Shown here piece after piece: positions 1 through 5,219 of a stretch of DNA of 5,675 bases. The stretch's first letter is position 1, and every line of letters starts with the position of its first letter. The notes below the pieces were generated by a model, which saw only the letters and a program-made list of their open reading frames with translations, ran no database searches and had not been told where the DNA came from. Location of the stretch: positions 1-5,675 of the forward strand of contig SKWF01000233.1 of assembly GCA_007129085.1 (NCBI GenBank), in the 5' to 3' direction. The position numbers and the translations under genes were made by a program. This DNA is from Balneolaceae bacterium (GTDB lineage: Bacteria; Bacteroidota; Rhodothermia; Balneolales; Balneolaceae).

Positions 1-1017
1 AAGATCTCCTTCGCGCTCGGTAATCAACACCTTTCCGTCCGGTAAAAATGCCATGCCCCACGGGGTTCCCAACCCTGTCACCACGGTTTCAACCACAAAA
101 TTCAGCTCTTCGGTTTGATGAATGTCGCCATTTACATCCGGCTCCGAAAAGTACTGTACGGCGGCAGATTCATCATCTCCATCACCGTTGCCATTATCAT
201 CACCGTTATCATCATTCCCATTTTCATCACCGTCATCGCTATCGTCACAGTTTTCTCTCTTGCAAAGGAAAATTACAGTGATGTTGGTTTCATTCAATAC
301 ACTAACCAGGATAGGATTATCTCCACTTTCTCCTTCATCGGTAAATACCCAATCATCCTCACTTTTCCATTTAGAAAACTCCCAATCTTCTTCCGCAATG
401 GCAGTTAGTTCCCTGTTATTTTCCGAAACTATTTCTTCGGTAACAGATCCTTTTCCAATAATTTCAATTACTAATGTATCAAATGCGAATACGGCGGTTA
501 CGTTTTTTTCTTCATCAATATTAATTTCTATTGGATTTTCTGCTTCATCTATATCTCCCTCCCAATGTGAAAACCTCCATTCACCGGCAGGGGTAGCTGT
601 AAGCTCTACAATTGTGCCTTCAGGATAATCTGTAGTCTTCTCCCGGACAACTCTTTCACTTACAGCGCCCTCTCCTTCAATATTAACTGTCAACGGATAT
701 GTACGCTCTGTGAACAGAGCCGCAATATCTTTGTCACTATCCATTGTCACACTAACAGGGTTAGTAATTCCGGTGTGATCCCCGGTCCATTCAGAAAAAA
801 CCCAACCATCATTCGGTGTAGCGGTTATCTCAACAGATGTCCCTTCTTCATACTCTTCAGAGGCCGGGCTGACAGTTCCCGCCTCGCCGGGATCGACACC
901 AACAACAAGCCGGTGCATCGCCATTGTATCATCCGTACCGGATGGAGAACCGTCTGAGCACGAAACAATAATGGATAGACATAGAGTGGCAATTAATAAA
1001 TAGTTGATATTACTCAT
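1..1017 (-). CDS. Lipoprotein with three InlB-B-type repeats fused to a GSDH (PQQ sugar dehydrogenase-like) domain, 3' end outside window
   Basis: The frame is open from the ATG at 1015-1017 to the left edge: 339 codons, no stop. Residues 1-20 are a lipoprotein signal peptide with a lipobox ending IVSC (lipidated Cys20). Residues about 36-104, 107-179 and 181-252 are three divergent InlB-B-type beta repeats; the first two show the pattern EGTxVExTATP..GWxFSxW.GD...NPxxxxxDxxKxxxAxF and the third is more degenerate. Residues 257-283 are a linker almost entirely of Asp, Gly and Asn. From about residue 306 the protein reads TGLGTPWGMAFLPDGKVLIT, the typical opening of the glucose/sorbosone dehydrogenase beta-propeller family (Pfam GSDH). 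Known members oxidise aldoses with PQQ; the catalytic residues lie outside the window, so activity is inferred. The purine-rich GAGAG, 8 nt before the ATG, could serve as a weak ribosome site. Likely location: outer membrane or surface-anchored. Confidence 0.85.
   Translation of the reverse strand, partial: MSNINYLLIATLCLSIIVSCSDGSPSGTDDTMAMHRLVVGVDPGEAGTVSPASEEYEEGTSVEITATPNDGWVFSEWTGDHTGITNPVSVTMDSDKDIAALFTERTYPLTVNIEGEGAVSERVVREKTTDYPEGTIVELTATPAGEWRFSHWEGDIDEAENPIEINIDEEKNVTAVFAFDTLVIEIIGKGSVTEEIVSENNRELTAIAEEDWEFSKWKSEDDWVFTDEGESGDNPILVSVLNETNITVIFLCKRENCDDSDDGDENGNDDNGDDNGNGDGDDESAAVQYFSEPDVNGDIHQTEELNFVVETVVTGLGTPWGMAFLPDGKVLITEREGDL
169..246 (-). repeat. Low-complexity Asp/Gly/Asn-rich linker coding tract
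   Basis: This stretch encodes roughly residues 258-283 of the lipoprotein. On the minus strand it is built from GAT, GAC, GGT, GGC, AAT and AAC codons in imperfect repeating units such as GAT-GAT-AAC-GGT. It joins the last InlB-B-type repeat to the dehydrogenase domain. Such linkers are usually flexible, and acidic Asp/Asn/Gly runs can bind calcium loosely, but no canonical EF-hand or RTX nonapeptide is present. Mixed codon use suggests it is old rather than a freshly expanded tract. Confidence 0.75.
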
Positions 1018-1067
1018 AGTTTAGTCTCTCTTATCTCTTGATTTTTTACAGAACAAGTATTTATATG

Positions 1068-1075
1068 CAAATATA
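1068..1075 (-). promoter_or_regulatory. Candidate promoter -7 box (TATATTTG) for the lipoprotein gene
   Basis: On the minus strand these bases read TATATTTG, an exact fit to the Bacteroidota TAnnTTTG box, about 50 bases upstream of the ATG at 1017. No well-spaced TTG -33 element is seen; the nearest TTG is too close to the box. An 8-bp inverted repeat lies just upstream at 1083-1104. The assignment is by pattern and position only. Confidence 0.4.
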
Positions 1076-1082
1076 CTTAACA

Positions 1083-1104
1083 ATATACATAAAGATATGT
1101 ATAT
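1083..1104. promoter_or_regulatory. AT-rich inverted repeat, possible operator
   Basis: ATATACAT at 1083-1090 is mirrored by ATGTATAT at 1097-1104 with a 6-base spacer. It sits 8 bases upstream of the candidate -7 box of the lipoprotein gene, in the -33 region, where a dimeric regulator could bind. The sequence is very AT-rich, so chance is a serious alternative. Confidence 0.25.
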
Positions 1105-1312
1105 ATTACGGCGCAAAAATTTAAACTCGAAAAACAGTATAACGGAAATAACAGCTTACCTGTATAAACTCCGCAGACTTAGTTTCTTACAGTCTTTTCG
1201 CTACAGCCGGTGGATAAGCAAACAGATCATCGAACTTGAAATTCAGATAGGCGAACTGCTCAAATTCGTGTCCAATTTTGAAAATGTTGGACAAATATGG
1301 ACCAACTCAATC
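1105..1312. other. Intergenic stretch with no supported gene
   Basis: This region lies between the lipoprotein promoter and the tRNA terminator. A plus-strand open frame beginning at 1097 crosses it, but that frame runs on through the terminator and the antisense of tRNA-Arg(TCG), so it is not credible as a whole. Its first part translates to an Ile/Glu/Leu-rich segment that I do not recognise. The only structure seen is a hairpin at 1269-1293: TGTCCAA at 1269-1275 against TTGGACA at 1287-1293, with a TTTT/AAAA inner match. Confidence 0.4.
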
Positions 1313-1347
1313 AAAAAAAGCCACCCTGATTGCTCAAGGTGGCTTTT
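1313..1347 (-). terminator. Rho-independent terminator of the tRNA-Arg array
   Basis: A perfect 10-bp stem pairs AAAAGCCACC (1316-1325) with GGTGGCTTTT (1338-1347) around a 12-base loop. Read on the minus strand, the stem is followed by a run of seven T (1313-1319), partly shared with the stem. It begins 4 bases after the 3' end of tRNA-Arg(TCG), so it ends the array transcript. Confidence 0.85.
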
Positions 1348-1350
1348 AAG

Positions 1351-1424
1351 TACGCCCGTAGGGAGTCGAACCCCAAACCTTCTGATCCGAAGTCAGATGC
1401 TCTATCCAGTTGAGCTACGGGCGC
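1351..1424 (-). tRNA. tRNA-Arg (anticodon TCG)
   Basis: A 74-nt cloverleaf folds on the minus strand from 1424 to 1351. The acceptor stem is GCGCCCG with CGGGCGT, the D arm GCTC/GAGC, and the anticodon stem TCTGA/TCAGA with loop CTTCGGA. The variable region is AGGTT, the T stem TGGGG/CCCTA with loop TTCGACT, and the discriminator A. The anticodon TCG reads the CGN family, CGA by Watson-Crick pairing. G1 faces T72, a wobble pair at the end of the acceptor. CCA is not encoded; CTT follows. It is the last member of the array, with its terminator directly behind. Confidence 0.95.
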
Positions 1425-1453
1425 AGATAACATCAATAAAAATTCTACAGTAG

Positions 1454-1527
1454 TACACCCGCCAAGATTCGAACTTGGAACCGCCTGATTCGTAGTCAGG
1501 TACTCTATCCAGTTGAGCTACGGGTGC
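1454..1527 (-). tRNA. tRNA-Arg (anticodon ACG)
   Basis: A 74-nt cloverleaf folds on the minus strand from 1527 to 1454. The acceptor is GCACCCG with CGGGTGT (again a G1-T72 wobble), the D arm GCTC/GAGT, and the anticodon stem CCTGA/TCAGG with loop CTACGAA. The variable region is CGGTT, the T stem CCAAG/CTTGG with loop TTCGAAT, and the discriminator A. Anticodon ACG is normally edited to ICG by the adenosine deaminase TadA and then reads CGU, CGC and CGA. CCA is not encoded. It lies 29 bases upstream of tRNA-Arg(TCG) and shares the D-arm region with it, which suggests tandem duplication. Confidence 0.95.
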
Positions 1528-1560
1528 ATTTCCAATATGTAAAAGTAACAAACTATTTAT

Positions 1561-1627
1561 ATAACCGCGCTCGAACCCGGAACCGTCCCGACGCTTCGGG
1601 ATACTCTATCCGGTTGAGCTACGTGCA
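1561..1627 (-). pseudogene. Decayed tRNA-Arg-like copy
   Basis: On the minus strand this keeps the D-arm sequence TAGCTCAACCGGATAGAGTA, the variable CGGTT and the start of a T arm (CCGGGTTCGAG). The 5' acceptor reads GCACG where the neighbour has GCACCCG, a 2-base loss. The anticodon arm TCCCGAAGCGTCGGGA is one base short, giving a 6-base loop. The 3' strand of the T stem and the 3' acceptor strand are absent; the sequence runs into GCGGTTATATAAATAG. No working cloverleaf can form. It is the promoter-proximal unit of the array, so it is probably still transcribed as leader RNA. Confidence 0.8.
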
Positions 1628-1659
1628 TCAGTAACGAGTGCATTTTCCAATGCAGAACC

Positions 1660-1690
1660 CAAAGTTACGCTTTTTCCTTTTTCAACTCAA
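1660..1690 (-). promoter_or_regulatory. Promoter of the tRNA-Arg array
   Basis: On the minus strand TAACTTTG (1660-1667) is an exact TAnnTTTG -7 box, and a TTG at 1688-1690 lies 20 bases upstream, close to the usual Bacteroidota spacing. A second TTG at 1683-1685 is 15 bases away. Transcription would begin around 1653 and run through the decayed tRNA copy and then both intact tRNAs to the terminator at 1313-1347. Confidence 0.65.
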
Positions 1691-1750
1691 CCAACAACTG
1701 TAAATTGATTATGTTATTTGCAATTAATTTACTTCATCAGCCCTGACACC

Positions 1751-2668
1751 ATGGAAACATCCACTTTTACTTTTTCAGATCTTGCCGGCAATACCCTTTT
1801 TGCACGAAAATGGATGCCGGACAGCCGAAAACCGGTCGCCATCATCCAAATCATTCATGGACTTGCCGAACATAGCAAACGGTATACCCATTTTGCAAAA
1901 TTCTTAACCAACCTCGGGTACGGAGTGATGGCACACGATCATCGCGGACACGGAGAAACCGACCCCGAACAGCTTGGCTACATTCCCAATGAGGATGGTT
2001 TTCACCGCATGACCAAAAATATCCTCGATTTTTCCAATGTGATTAAAGAAGAATACCCCGATCTGCCAAAAATTCTATTTGCCCACAGTATGGGATCATT
2101 CCTTACCCAGCGGTACATGCAGCTGTTTGATGATCGCCCTGCAGGAATCATCTACTCCGGAAGCAACGGCAAGCCACCCGTTCATCTGCCGGCCGGGATT
2201 GCGCTCTCTTCCGTAATTTCAAAAATCTACGGCCCTGATTACAAAAGTGAATTTATCCACTATATCACCTTTAAACCGTACAACGACCATTTCAAGCCAA
2301 ATCGAACGGTCGCAGACTGGCTTTCTCGAGACAATCAAACCGTAAACTCTTATATCAGAGATCCCAAATGTGGATTTATTCCGTCTGCCTCTTTCTACAA
2401 CCATTTTTACAGAGGATTGAAAACTCTCCACAATCACACTCCTTTTGCGAGTCATGACAGGGATATACCAATTCTTGTGATTTCAGGCACACAAGATCCC
2501 GTATCCAATATGGGGAAGGGAATAAAAAACCTGGAGAAGATTCTCAGGGGTGATGGAGTTTCTGACCTTACCGTAAAACTATATGACGGAGCACGTCATG
2601 AATTGCTTAATGAAATCAACCGAGATGAGGTAATGGATGATATTAAAGAGTGGATAAGCAGACTTTAA
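1751..2668 (+). CDS. Alpha/beta hydrolase, monoacylglycerol lipase-like (Hydrolase_4 / serine aminopeptidase S33 type)
   Basis: This 305-residue soluble protein has no signal peptide. It carries the hallmarks of the monoglyceride lipase/lysophospholipase branch: the oxyanion motif HGLAEHS (residues 36-42), HDHRGHGET (62-70), nucleophile elbow AHSMGS (Ser113), acid loop SGTQDPVS (Asp249), and ARHE (His283). Residues about 140-235 between the core strands form the variable cap that decides substrate. The likely reaction is hydrolysis of a monoacylglycerol or similar ester in the cytoplasm; the exact substrate cannot be read. I chose the ATG at 1751, where family similarity begins; an in-frame TTG at 1718 would add 11 residues and is less likely. 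No Shine-Dalgarno site precedes it. It is divergent from the tRNA array. It is followed by a 160-base gap containing a long palindrome, so it is probably monocistronic. Confidence 0.9.
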   Translation: METSTFTFSDLAGNTLFARKWMPDSRKPVAIIQIIHGLAEHSKRYTHFAKFLTNLGYGVMAHDHRGHGETDPEQLGYIPNEDGFHRMTKNILDFSNVIKEEYPDLPKILFAHSMGSFLTQRYMQLFDDRPAGIIYSGSNGKPPVHLPAGIALSSVISKIYGPDYKSEFIHYITFKPYNDHFKPNRTVADWLSRDNQTVNSYIRDPKCGFIPSASFYNHFYRGLKTLHNHTPFASHDRDIPILVISGTQDPVSNMGKGIKNLEKILRGDGVSDLTVKLYDGARHELLNEINRDEVMDDIKEWISRL

Positions 2669-2707
2669 AACAAGACACGCGAAGTTTTTAAAACTTCGCG
2701 TGTCTGA
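2669..2707. repeat. Dispersed palindromic repeat, copy 1 (possible terminator)
   Basis: A 15-bp perfect stem pairs 2673-2687 with 2691-2705, with a 3-base loop. The arms are AGACACGCGAAGTTT and AAACTTCGCGTGTCT. It starts 4 bases after the hydrolase stop codon and so may end or protect that mRNA, but it lacks a T tail. A close relative occurs at 5102-5141 in the same orientation, including the flanking AAnA before and GA after, which marks it as a repeat family rather than a one-off terminator. Confidence 0.75.
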
Positions 2708-2758
2708 CTACATGGCAAACTGAACGTAAAAGTTAATTAACCGCCCACCTCCTTTTTT

Positions 2759-2787
2759 TTGATCTATCTCCCGTTCAAGTATATTAC
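2759..2787 (+). promoter_or_regulatory. Candidate promoter of the DUF1080 gene
   Basis: TTG at 2759-2761, at the end of a T-rich run, is followed after 18 bases by TATATTAC (2780-2787), a partial match to TAnnTTTG. This would place the transcript start near 2795 and leave a leader of about 35 bases. The box lacks the last TG, so the call is tentative. Confidence 0.35.
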
Positions 2788-2828
2788 CGGTCATCAATCC
2801 TCAACCAACTACTAAACCTTTTCGCACC

Positions 2829-3566
2829 ATGAAATTATCAATTACAGCACTTTTAACTACAATGCTCCTCTACTCAGGTGCACTTTTTGCACAAGATGGC
2901 GACGAGTGGACATCCCTCTTTAATGGAGAAGATCTATCCGGTTGGATTGTACCTGAAGGTGACGGCGGCCACTGGCAAGTGAAGGACGGTGTGATCGATT
3001 ACGACGCCATGAGTCAGGCCGAAGGCGACAAAAATCTCTGGACCGAAGAGGAGTTTGGCAATTTTCAACTGCAGATCGATTGGCGGTTAACCGACACTCC
3101 ATTTGTCAACGAAAATGTGATGCTAATACGGCCTGATGGTACTCCCCAGCTCGATGAAAACGGCGAAATTATCCGAATTGCCATGCCCGATTCCGACTCC
3201 GGAATCTACCTGCGCGGAATGCCAAAAGCACAGGTGAATATCTGGAGCTGGCCTGTTGGTTCCGGCGAAGTTTGGGGATACCGAACTGACCCCGATATGC
3301 CGGCTGAAGTTGTTAGCGGAGTGACACCAAAAACCATGGCAGACAACCACATTGGTGAGTGGAACACATTTAAAATCACCATGTATGATGATCGCCTGAC
3401 GGTAGTGCTGAACGATGTGTTGATTATCGATAACGTGCAACTTCCCGATGTAGATGAAAAGGGGCCTATTGCCCTGCAGCACCACGGCCACAAAGAGGAT
3501 GGAGAGTGGGCAAGTTCGCCATCGCTCGTGCAGTTTAAAAACATCTACATTCGTGAACTCGACTAA
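2829..3566 (+). CDS. Secreted DUF1080 / 3-keto-disaccharide hydrolase-like protein
   Basis: This 245-residue protein has a Sec signal peptide at residues 1-21, probably cleaved after ALFA before QDGDEW. The mature part is a single concanavalin-like jelly-roll domain of the PF06439 family. It opens with SLFNGEDLSGW (29-39), then WQVKDGVI (49-56), FGNFQLQIDWRL (76-87), DSGIYLRG (123-130), GEWNTFKITMYDDRL (176-190), VVLND (192-196) and a final GPIALQHHGHK (212-222). Family members hydrolyse 3-keto glycosides made by sugar 3-dehydrogenases, or are carried by larger glycan-degrading enzymes; the substrate here is unknown. It would act in the periplasm or outside the cell. No Shine-Dalgarno is visible; the start reads CACCATG, as in the gene upstream. 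It ends 57 bases before a strong terminator, so it forms a one-gene unit. Confidence 0.9.
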   Translation: MKLSITALLTTMLLYSGALFAQDGDEWTSLFNGEDLSGWIVPEGDGGHWQVKDGVIDYDAMSQAEGDKNLWTEEEFGNFQLQIDWRLTDTPFVNENVMLIRPDGTPQLDENGEIIRIAMPDSDSGIYLRGMPKAQVNIWSWPVGSGEVWGYRTDPDMPAEVVSGVTPKTMADNHIGEWNTFKITMYDDRLTVVLNDVLIIDNVQLPDVDEKGPIALQHHGHKEDGEWASSPSLVQFKNIYIRELD

Positions 3567-3622
3567 TCTATACTGACTTCTCCACCCAATTAGTCACCGG
3601 TTTACGGTAAGTAAGAAATTAT

Positions 3623-3663
3623 AAAGGCACGTTGAGTTTCAAATACTCAGCGTGCCTTTTTTG
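3623..3663 (+). terminator. Rho-independent terminator between convergent genes
   Basis: A 15-bp stem with one G-T wobble pairs 3623-3637 with 3645-3659 around a 7-base loop, and T3657-3662 forms the tail on the plus strand. The DUF1080 gene ends at 3566 on plus and the universal stress protein gene ends at 3683 on minus. The minus-strand side has the stem plus a weaker TTTATAATTT tail, so it probably works in both directions. Confidence 0.85.
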
Positions 3664-3682
3664 TTAATGCTCGGTAACCAAG

Positions 3683-4678
3683 TTAATTGACAAAATCTTT
3701 CTCTTTAGATTTTGCAAACTCAGCTTCGGAAGGCCGCACCGTCAATACCGGTTTTTTGATATGCTGAATCACTTTTTCGGCAACAGACCCCAGGAACATA
3801 TGGGCAAACCCTCCGTAGCCGTGCGTTGCCATAACAACCAAGTCACTGTTCTTTTCAGCGTAACTTTCAATCGAGTAGTGAGCCGCAAACCCGGTTTTGA
3901 TTTTCGTTTTTAGATGTATCGGCCGCATCTCTTCATCAGCCTGAACCATCAATGTATCCTCAAACAACTTATCCTTTCTTTCAAGCTGAATGCCACCCTT
4001 TTCCCGATTTTTGAGAAATCTGGTAAGTCTGCTCATAACATTCAGATATACATCATCATCCAGTATTTGCTCCGGGGTATAATATGCGGTTTCTGCCAAT
4101 CCGACATTTGTAACTACTACATACAACAGGGTAATATCGGCACCAAATGCTTCTGCAAATACCGCTGCTTTATTAATAGCGGTAAACGAAAGGTCTGAAC
4201 CGTCAGTCGGTACCAAAATCTCCTTTATACCTTCTATAGTCATCCCCTTTTCAACAGAAAGAACAGGCACCGGTGATCTCCTGATAGTGTGCCGAGTTGT
4301 ACCGCCTCGTTTCATTTTGGTTTGATGGCTTCCCGTCGATCCCATCACAACCAGGTCATACGGCTTTTTACGCAAATGCTCCATTAGCGCATCCGATGGT
4401 TTCCTGTCGGTTTGAACAAAATATTCACCGCGTACCTCTTCATCAAAATCCCTCATTGCACCCGCAACTTTCTCCCTTGCCTCAGAAATCATTAATTCTG
4501 TGTACTCTTTTTCCCTATCGGTTTCCAAAAACCTGACGTAGTACCTGATGGACGGGGCAATGTGAATGATATCAATTTGCGCTTCAAACTTTAGCGCCAG
4601 TTTATGGGCAATGGAATAGGCTGCCTCCGCACCTTCTGAAAAATCGGTTGGTAACAATATTCGTTTAATAGGTTTCAT
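3683..4678 (-). CDS. Universal stress protein with two tandem Usp domains
   Basis: This 331-residue cytoplasmic protein contains two UspA folds. Domain 1 (residues 1-142) begins KRILLPTDFS with Asp12 and carries the nucleotide-binding pattern G-x2-G-x9-G-T at GSTGSHQTKMKRGGT (113-127). Domain 2 (about 151-315) begins KEILVPTDGS with Asp159 and ends with ATHGYGGFAHMFLGS (284-298), where Ala replaces the first Gly; this is a common variant. Tandem Usp proteins form pseudo-dimers; many bind ATP and aid survival under starvation or oxidative stress, but the partner here is unknown. The ATG at 4676-4678 has GAGAG 5 nt upstream. The small gene ending at 4723 lies 44 bases upstream on the same strand, so the two are likely cotranscribed. 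The terminator is at 3623-3663. Confidence 0.93.
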   Translation of the reverse strand: MKPIKRILLPTDFSEGAEAAYSIAHKLALKFEAQIDIIHIAPSIRYYVRFLETDREKEYTELMISEAREKVAGAMRDFDEEVRGEYFVQTDRKPSDALMEHLRKKPYDLVVMGSTGSHQTKMKRGGTTRHTIRRSPVPVLSVEKGMTIEGIKEILVPTDGSDLSFTAINKAAVFAEAFGADITLLYVVVTNVGLAETAYYTPEQILDDDVYLNVMSRLTRFLKNREKGGIQLERKDKLFEDTLMVQADEEMRPIHLKTKIKTGFAAHYSIESYAEKNSDLVVMATHGYGGFAHMFLGSVAEKVIQHIKKPVLTVRPSEAEFAKSKEKDFVN

Positions 4679-4722
4679 ATCGGCTCTCGGTTAAATTTAA
4701 AGTCAATTTTTTCTCTTATTCC

Positions 4723-4953
4723 TCAATCATCCAGCAGGTAATCAATCCGCTCTATTACATTTTCGTATGCCTCATCATGGGTTTCCCCCTCTGCGGTAAG
4801 CTGCTTCCCGTTTTTATCAACCACAGTCACTTCTATGCCAAAAGCTTTCTCTTTCCCTGCCTGTACGTTAAACCCTCGATACCCTTCATTCTTCAGCTTA
4901 TTAACTCTTTCATGAAGGTTCGATTCTTGCAGACTATCAAATTGTTCATCCAT
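4723..4953 (-). CDS. Small protein of unknown function (76 residues)
   Basis: I do not recognise this protein. It is soluble and acidic, with no signal peptide or membrane segment. The N-terminal part (residues 1-25) looks helical (SLQESNLHERVNKLKNEG). The middle (27-55) looks like two or three beta strands with a VTVVDKNGKQLTAEGET segment. The C-terminus (58-76) is a helix with DEAYENVIERIDYLL. A strand pair followed by a helix starting with xGET-x-DEA-x-EN resembles the HicB-like antitoxin pattern in outline only, and no HicA-like toxin gene is beside it. GAGAG lies 4 nt before the ATG, close to the context of the stress protein gene 44 bases downstream, and the two probably share a transcript. 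It is therefore a candidate accessory to stress response; that is inference. Confidence 0.75.
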   Translation of the reverse strand: MDEQFDSLQESNLHERVNKLKNEGYRGFNVQAGKEKAFGIEVTVVDKNGKQLTAEGETHDEAYENVIERIDYLLDD

Positions 4954-5101
4954 AATGCTCTCTGTTTTATTACGATTATTTACTTCTTTAGTACAATTAC
5001 GGCAGAAATTACTCCAATTGCCATAGTCGAATTACCTATAACTGTGTAATCGTTTTTCTTACAAATCGGAAATAGAAGATCTCTTGAGAAATAGTCATCA
5101 T

Positions 5102-5141
5102 AATAAGACACGCGAAGTCTTTGTTGACTTCGCCTGTCTGA
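5102..5141. repeat. Dispersed palindromic repeat, copy 2
   Basis: AGACACGCGAAGTC (5106-5119) pairs with GACTTCGCCTGTCT (5126-5139), 13 of 14 bp with a C-C mismatch and a 6-base loop. The left arm is identical to the copy at 2669-2707 for 13 bases, and the flanks also match (AAnAAGACAC before, TGTCTGA after). It sits between the upstream region of the small gene and the amidohydrolase terminator, with no T tail. Confidence 0.75.
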
Positions 5142-5154
5142 AATAATTCCCTAA

Positions 5155-5192
5155 CAAAAAAGCCCGCCAGGTTTGAGCATCCTGACGGGCTT
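5155..5192 (-). terminator. Rho-independent terminator of the amidohydrolase gene
   Basis: On the minus strand AAGCCCG...CAGG-type arms pair: 5160-5171 with 5181-5192, 11 of 12 bp with one internal C-A mismatch and a 9-base loop. The stem is followed on the minus strand by a T run (complement of A5155-5161). It starts 28 bases after the amidohydrolase stop codon. Confidence 0.85.
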
Positions 5193-5219
5193 GAATATAT
5201 ATCGTAAAGAAATCAGTAC

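Noticed and set aside
48..628. Overlapping plus-strand frames including a His-rich 77-residue and a Ser-rich 168-residue frame
   Set aside because: They are antisense to the lipoprotein gene; the His and Ser runs are the complement of its Asp/Gly codons.
1097..1453. Plus-strand 118-codon open frame
   Set aside because: It reads through the tRNA terminator and the antisense of tRNA-Arg(TCG), and has no recognisable domain.
1718..1720. TTG as an upstream start for the alpha/beta hydrolase
   Set aside because: The added residues show no family similarity, and the ATG at 1751 gives a normal-length protein.
2219..2455. Minus-strand 78-codon frame
   Set aside because: It lies inside the alpha/beta hydrolase gene, whose catalytic motifs are clear in the other frame.
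2741..2752. GGAGGTGGG on the minus strand, resembling a strong Shine-Dalgarno
   Set aside because: No minus-strand start codon with a credible frame follows at a suitable distance.
3123..3544. Two minus-strand frames of 122 and 112 codons
   Set aside because: They are antisense shadows of the DUF1080 gene and show no family motifs.
3914..4536. Plus-strand frames of 94 and 79 codons
   Set aside because: They are antisense to the universal stress protein gene, which has both Usp domains intact.
4777..5049. Plus-strand 90-codon frame with hydrophobic stretches
   Set aside because: Its first two thirds are antisense to the 76-residue gene, and no start signal supports it; hydrophobicity here arises from the complement of acidic codons.
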